This document shows positions 7,297 to 9,826 of a stretch of 9,826 nucleotides of DNA, piece by piece. Location: assembly GCA_016872875.1 (NCBI GenBank), contig VGYW01000318.1, positions 1-9,826 on the forward strand, given 5' to 3'. The position numbers were made by a program, and so were the translations under genes. Position 1 is the first letter of the stretch. The number at the start of each line of letters is the position of its first letter. Source of the stretch: Planctomycetota bacterium. Lineage in GTDB: Bacteria > Planctomycetota > PUPC01 > DSUN01. Under the pieces are notes generated by a model. That model worked only from the letters and a program-made list of their open reading frames with translations. It was not told where the DNA came from and did no database searches.

Positions 7297-7466
7297 GAAA
7301 CTCGAAATCCGAAGCACGAAATCCGAAACAAACCCGAAGCCGAAAACCCGAATGACCGAAACAGGAGCGACACGCTGTGGGTGGTCCCACCGCATCGTCG
7401 TTTTGGGCATTGGCGCTTTGAGCTTTGAGATTCCTTCGGATTTCGGATTTGGGATTTCGGATTTCC
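7297..7466. repeat. GAAATCCGAA inverted-repeat element between queH and spoIID
   Basis: The 230-bp gap is visibly AT-richer than the genes around it. It carries GAAATCCGAA at 7304-7313 and 7318-7327 and the complement TTCGGATTTC at 7435-7444 and 7456-7465, with a near-copy from 7442. The two ends can therefore pair in several registers around a loop of about 105 nt that contains further CCGAAAC/CCCGAA variants. It appears to be another short-unit intergenic repeat family, distinct in base composition from the others in the window. No ORF fits here. Confidence 0.75.
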
Positions 7467-7467
7467 C

Positions 7468-7485
7468 GCGTTTCGCCAGAAACGC
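7468..7485 (-). terminator. Hairpin just after queH, possible 3' end
   Basis: GCGTTTC and GAAACGC form a perfect 7-bp stem with a 4-nt loop, starting 3 nt past the queH stop codon. On the minus strand it is followed by GGGAAAT rather than a U-run, so efficient intrinsic termination is doubtful. It adjoins the GAAATCCGAA repeat and could belong to it. Confidence 0.35.
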
Positions 7486-7488
7486 AGG

Positions 7489-8058
7489 CTAGCCGCGGCA
7501 GAGCTCCCTTGTGGTGTCGCGGTAGCGCTCGTGTTCGCTGAAGATGCAGCCGCAGTACTGCTGGCGGTAGAGCTGGAGGCGGCGCGCCCGCTCGATGCCA
7601 GCGTGGTGGAGCGCGCGGCGATCGGTGTCGTCGAAGACCAGGCCGTGGCGTTGAGCCTCGGCGTGGCCGAGCTCGCAGATGGCCTCACGCTCCTGCTGCG
7701 GGCTGGCCAGGAGTGTGGAGGTGAACCTTCGGAAGCCGTGCTCGGCGGCGTGGCGGGCCGCGGCCTCGAGCCGCAGGGCGTAGCAGACGTGGCATCGCTC
7801 GGGCCGCCCCCAACGCCCGCCGAGGGCGGTCAGGAACTCCTCCAGGCCGTAGCCGTCGTGCGCCACCAGCCTGACCCGCTCGCGGTCGGCGAGCACCTGG
7901 CAGGCCTTGAGTCGGCGACGGAACTCAAGGAGTGGGTGGACGTTAGGGTTGTAGAAGAATGCCGTGGGCGCGGCCCCTTCCCCACGCAGTTCGTCGAGGA
8001 GCGCGCACAGGCACGGGGCGCAGCAGGCGTGGACGAGGATCGGCTCAGTCGCCTTCAT
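7489..8058 (-). CDS. queH: Epoxyqueuosine reductase QueH
   Basis: QueH carries out the last step of queuosine biosynthesis, reducing epoxyqueuosine in tRNA to queuosine; it is unrelated to the cobalamin-dependent QueG. The 189-aa protein has the family features: ACCAPC (11-16) at the N-terminus, FYNPNVHP (35-42), RCHVCYALRLE (88-98), FTSTLLASPQQ (112-122) and YRQQYCGCIFS (164-174). Cysteines 12, 13, 89 and 92 are the expected iron-sulfur ligands, and C169/C171 form the conserved C-terminal pair. The ATG at 8058 lies inside the last codons of the upstream gene, giving a 14-nt overlap with TGA at 8045-8047. There is no strong ribosome binding site, so translational coupling is likely. tgt, of the same pathway, lies two genes downstream. 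The window contains no queA, queC, queD, queE or queF. Confidence 0.95.
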   Translation of the reverse strand: MKATEPILVHACCAPCLCALLDELRGEGAAPTAFFYNPNVHPLLEFRRRLKACQVLADRERVRLVAHDGYGLEEFLTALGGRWGRPERCHVCYALRLEAAARHAAEHGFRRFTSTLLASPQQEREAICELGHAEAQRHGLVFDDTDRRALHHAGIERARRLQLYRQQYCGCIFSEHERYRDTTRELCRG

Positions 8059-9505
8059 CGGATGCTTCGGAGTCCTCGTCGGGGGCCACGAGCTCGCCCT
8101 CGGGCACCAACTCGTCCTCGTCCTCCTCGCCCTCCCCTTCTTCGGGCGGGGTCTCCTTGAGGCTGAGGTTGAACCGTGCGAGCTTCTCGTTGACCTCGTT
8201 GAGGGAGGTGCGGCCGAAGTTGCGGCTGGCCAGGAGCTCTTCGGCGGTATGCTCGACGAGCTGGCCGATGGTGTCTATCCCCAGGCGCTCCATGCACTTG
8301 CGGCTGCGCATGGAGAGGTTGAGCTCGCTGATTGGGGTGGCGAGGATGGCCTCGGTGGGCGCCCCTGGGGCGCCGGCGGGGATGGCGGCAGGCTCGGCTC
8401 CTGGGACGAGGGTGACGCCCTCCTCGCGTGCCTCGCCGAGGCGCAGGCCCCTGGCCGAGAGGATTTCCTTGATCTCCTGGAGCGAGGTCTCGCCGAAGTT
8501 CCGCGAGGCCAGGAGCTCTTCCTCGGTCAGGCGGCAGAGGTCGCCAAGGGTTTCTAAGTTCATGCGCTGGAGGCAGTTACGCACGCGCACCGAGAACTCG
8601 AAGTCGTTGACCGGGATGGCCATGAGCTTCTCGCGGCGCTCGAGCTCGCGCTGGCGGTCCTCGTCGTAGGACATATCGAGCGAGGCATGGGCGTCCTTCA
8701 GGAACATCCTGGCGCGCGGGTGGTTGGGGTCCACCCGCAGCACCCTGCGATAGCACTCGATCGCCTTGTCGGCCTCGCGGCGGTCCTCGTGGAGCACGCC
8801 GAGGTTGATGAGGGCGTTCGCGTAGACGGTGGGCGAGGCGGCCAGGACGCTGTAGTGTTCGAGCGCGCGCTCGGGGTCGCCGCGGAGGGACTCGATGAAG
8901 CCGAGGCGGAAGGAGGCGGCGGGGTGGCCAGGGGCGAGCTCGAGGGCCTTCTCGTACTCGGCGGCGGCGTCCTCGTGGCGGCCCGAGAGGTCGAGGCAGA
9001 GGCCGAGCACGTAGTGGGCGTTGGGCTCGTCGGCGTGGGAGCGGACGAGTGCGCGGGCGGAGGTCAGCGCGGTGTCGAGGCGGCCGCTCTTCGCGGTGGC
9101 CTCGGCCTCGCCGATGGCGGCCAGCCGCTTCGTCGCCGCCTTCCCCCGCTGCGCGCGGGCGAAGGCGTCCACCGCCTTCCCGTAGTGCCCGTTCTCCAGG
9201 TAGCACTGGCCCAGGAAAAAGTCGGCCTCAGGAGTCCCCGCGCCGGTCAGGCTGGCGATGGCCTCCTCGATGCGGCCGAGCGCCCAGAGGCCGACGCCGA
9301 CGACGAGTGCCGCCTCCTCCTTGCTCAGCTCCTTGCCCGCCACCGTCGGGTTCTCCATCAGCTCGATCACGAGGCGTTCGAGCTGGCGGCGCTGGTCGGA
9401 CGACTGCCCCTGGGCCTGGCGTAGGAGGAGGTGCTGCGCAGCGTCGCCCTTGCCGCCGAGGAGGAGCTGCTGAACGTCGAGCGCCTGGGTGGTGGTTTCG
9501 GCCAT
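8045..9505 (-). CDS. TPR protein with two RNA polymerase alpha-CTD-like domains
   Basis: No named gene is recognised. The 486-aa soluble product has no signal peptide. Residues 62-275 are helical repeats, with clear TPRs at about 93-121, 161-194, 195-228 and 229-262, a scaffold for protein contacts. Two modules follow that match the RNA polymerase alpha C-terminal domain: one at about 296-356, another at about 388-448, joined by a linker rich in Ala, Pro and Gly. Against E. coli alpha, R265 (DNA minor groove) is kept as R307 and R400. N268 is kept as N310 but is K403 in copy two. The glycine of the NxGxxS turn is kept (G338, G431), while K298 is threonine in both (T340, T433). The tail, 452-486, is strongly acidic. 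No alpha N-terminal (assembly) domain is present. The ATG at 9505 has AAGGA 4 nt upstream. It is co-transcribed with queH. A role in transcription is inferred from the domains only. Confidence 0.88.
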   Translation of the reverse strand: MAETTTQALDVQQLLLGGKGDAAQHLLLRQAQGQSSDQRRQLERLVIELMENPTVAGKELSKEEAALVVGVGLWALGRIEEAIASLTGAGTPEADFFLGQCYLENGHYGKAVDAFARAQRGKAATKRLAAIGEAEATAKSGRLDTALTSARALVRSHADEPNAHYVLGLCLDLSGRHEDAAAEYEKALELAPGHPAASFRLGFIESLRGDPERALEHYSVLAASPTVYANALINLGVLHEDRREADKAIECYRRVLRVDPNHPRARMFLKDAHASLDMSYDEDRQRELERREKLMAIPVNDFEFSVRVRNCLQRMNLETLGDLCRLTEEELLASRNFGETSLQEIKEILSARGLRLGEAREEGVTLVPGAEPAAIPAGAPGAPTEAILATPISELNLSMRSRKCMERLGIDTIGQLVEHTAEELLASRNFGRTSLNEVNEKLARFNLSLKETPPEEGEGEEDEDELVPEGELVAPDEDSEASDEGD

Positions 9506-9577
9506 GCTTTCCTTGCCCCTTTGGTGACGCACTGGGGACAAAACCGCCGGAGTGCGGAAATCCCGCGCAAACTCATG

Positions 9578-9605
9578 ATTATAAGGAAACCGCCCCCATT
9601 TGCAA
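9578..9605 (-). promoter_or_regulatory. Sigma-70-like promoter of the TPR/alpha-CTD gene and queH
   Basis: On the minus strand, TTGCAA (9600-9605) and a perfect TATAAT (9578-9583) are separated by 16 bp. The -35 matches consensus at four of six positions. The expected transcription start, near 9571, leaves a 5' leader of about 65 nt before the ATG at 9505. The short AT-rich patch stands out in GC-rich surroundings, and it lies the right way round and at a plausible distance for the TPR/alpha-CTD gene. Because queH overlaps that gene, it should be carried on the same transcript. Confidence 0.65.
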
Positions 9606-9826
9606 GGAAAAGTTGGCCCGGTCAGGGCTGCGGAATCGGGAGAGGCGGTATGTGCGGTCAGGTGCAAGGGGTAGGGTTGGGGCCACAGGAGAGTGCTGTT
9701 TAGGCATGGGGCTGCTGTGGCAGGGGCGGGGGCGTTGGGAACAGGGATACGGGGTGGGCGCGAAGGAACCCGGAACAGCCTACAGGCGAGTGGGTTCAGG
9801 AAGAGTCGAAGCGGATCTGGGTGGAG
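9606..9826. other. Non-coding upstream sequence, no feature recognised
   Basis: Beyond the promoter, the right end of the window shows no ORF with coding character, no tRNA or other RNA recognised by eye, and no strong repeat. The sequence is G-rich on the plus strand. It could be upstream regulatory DNA or part of a gap leading to a gene outside the window. Confidence 0.4.

Noticed and set aside
7259..7390. Longer SpoIID protein starting at 7390
   Set aside because: The added residues are encoded by the GAAATCCGAA repeat. The ATG at 7258 has a good ribosome binding site and starts a signal peptide.
9506..9667. Longer TPR/alpha-CTD protein starting at 9667
   Set aside because: The extension would run through the promoter-like TATAAT and has no domain character. 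The ATG at 9505 has AAGGA directly upstream.
9606..9826. Possible tRNA or small RNA at the right edge
   Set aside because: No cloverleaf, TTCGANNC loop with matching arms, or other recognisable RNA pattern could be found by eye on either strand.

Overview
All six genes in this window lie on the minus strand. The DNA is GC-rich, with several repeat families in the gaps between genes. A fused, oversized SecDF, a free-standing protein with TPR repeats and two RNA polymerase alpha-CTD modules, a SpoIID-type hydrolase and abundant palindromic intergenic repeats together suggest a Planctomycetota or other PVC-group bacterium. That placement is an inference from gene content; no rRNA or other marker is present.

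Reading in the direction of transcription (high to low coordinates), the first unit starts at a good sigma-70-like promoter (-10 TATAAT at 9578-9583). It drives a 486-aa TPR/double alpha-CTD protein (8045-9505), whose 3' end overlaps queH (7489-8058) by 14 nt. After a 230-bp gap filled with GAAATCCGAA-type inverted repeats comes a SpoIID-domain exported protein (6011-7258). A 131-bp gap carrying a perfect 29-bp stem-loop leads to tgt (4743-5879, TTG start). A gap of about 270 bp rich in REP-like palindromes precedes yajC (4111-4476). A gap of about 550 bp holding a 470-bp foldback element with 80-bp perfect arms precedes secDF (230-3556). The last 229 bases hold more small palindromes and no gene.

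Functionally there are two themes. Tgt and QueH belong to tRNA queuosine biosynthesis: Tgt inserts preQ1 at position 34 of GUN-anticodon tRNAs, and QueH carries out the final reduction of epoxyqueuosine to queuosine. The tgt-yajC-secDF order is the classic bacterial arrangement linking Tgt to the SecDF-YajC accessory complex of the Sec translocon, but here each junction has been widened by a different repeat family. The SpoIID protein probably acts on envelope glycan.

The most unusual gene is the TPR plus tandem alpha-CTD protein. It looks like a detached RNA polymerase alpha C-terminal module, duplicated and fused to a protein-interaction scaffold. The DNA-binding arginine is kept in both copies, but other DNA-contact positions have changed. 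It is the best candidate here for an uncharacterised system. The repeat structures, especially the 470-bp foldback and the triplet-repeat hairpin ahead of tgt, are the other features that ordinary gene annotation does not explain.
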